This document shows, piece after piece, positions 5,040 through 5,091 of a stretch of DNA of 5,091 bases (positions are counted from its first letter, which is position 1; each line of letters opens with the position of its first letter). Source of the DNA: Spirochaetota bacterium (GTDB lineage Bacteria; Spirochaetota; UBA4802; UBA5550). The translations under genes and the position numbers were made by a program. The notes beneath the pieces are model-generated. The model did not search any database. It saw only the letters and a list, made by a program, of their open reading frames with translations, and was not told the DNA's origin. Location: contig JAKJGD010000204.1 of assembly GCA_022704585.1 (NCBI GenBank), positions 1 through 5,091 on the forward strand. The letters run 5' to 3'.

Positions 5040-5091
5040 ATGAACAAGATACGACTCGCGAAGGGCGAGACCTGCGAAATCTGCGGCAGGA
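5040..5091 (+). CDS. Start of a CxxC-containing protein (cut by window end)
   Basis: Only 17 codons are visible, reading MNKIRLAKGETCEICGR. The C12-x-x-C15 pair followed by GR looks like the first half of a zinc ribbon or a metal-binding knuckle. A GGGGGAG run (5019-5025) is 14 bases from the ATG, which is longer than ideal. An alternative in-frame ATG at 5001 would add 13 residues but lies inside the stem-loop. It is on the same strand as the GMC gene, 79 bp after its stop, so it may be the next operon member. The product cannot be named. Confidence 0.5.
   Translation, partial: MNKIRLAKGETCEICGR

Noticed and set aside
5026..5043. Five-codon leader ORF with a near SD overlapping the 5040 start as ATGA
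   Set aside because: Too short to support from sequence alone; the overlap is likely chance.

Overview
The window is about 5 kb of moderately GC-rich bacterial chromosome. It holds four complete genes in two divergent pairs and the first codons of a fifth gene. No gene marks a genus. The redox content (an 18-cysteine ferredoxin-like protein, and an oxidoreductase of the cholesterol-oxidase branch with its own cysteine cluster) and a GTCAGAG/CTCTGAC intergenic palindrome remind me of Desulfobacterota ('deltaproteobacteria') or Spirochaetota. That placement is an impression, not a demonstration.

Left half, minus strand, read right to left: a TetR-family repressor (1276-1857), then a 360-residue protein (85-1167) with a predicted winged-helix N-terminus, a cysteine-rich middle and two C-terminal [4Fe-4S] ferredoxin motifs. 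The TetR start lies at the edge of a perfect 34-bp operator (16-bp arms, 2-bp centre). A TTGACA -35 and a TCTATT -10 place the predicted transcript start on or next to the ATG, so the repressor mRNA may be leaderless and autorepressed. The 108-bp gap before the Fe-S gene has no clear promoter, so the two are probably co-transcribed.

Centre (1888-2135): a dense regulatory region. Three copies of GCGATAAC[T/A]ATC stand ahead of the MarR gene. A REP-like imperfect hairpin sits between copies 1 and 2, and a separate perfect 10-bp inverted repeat lies just before the MarR start.

Right half, plus strand: a MarR-family regulator (2136-2645), followed after 32 bp by a 760-residue flavin oxidoreductase (2678-4960). 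Its first ~520 residues are a GMC/cholesterol-oxidase-like enzyme with a GxGxxG FAD motif, a CxxCxxCxxxC cluster and the HxxGG and VNPS active-site motifs. Its last ~216 residues are a membrane-anchored domain I do not recognise. That domain begins at an in-frame ATG with a strong ribosome binding site, so it may also be made as a separate protein. A GC-rich stem-loop follows, then the start of a CxxC protein cut by the window end.

Working model (inference): two regulator-plus-redox-protein units sit back to back. A NemR/YxaF-like TetR would control the Fe-S protein, and MarR would control the flavoenzyme acting on a hydrophobic, possibly sterol-like alcohol near the membrane. Whether the Fe-S protein passes electrons to or from the flavoenzyme cannot be read from the sequence.
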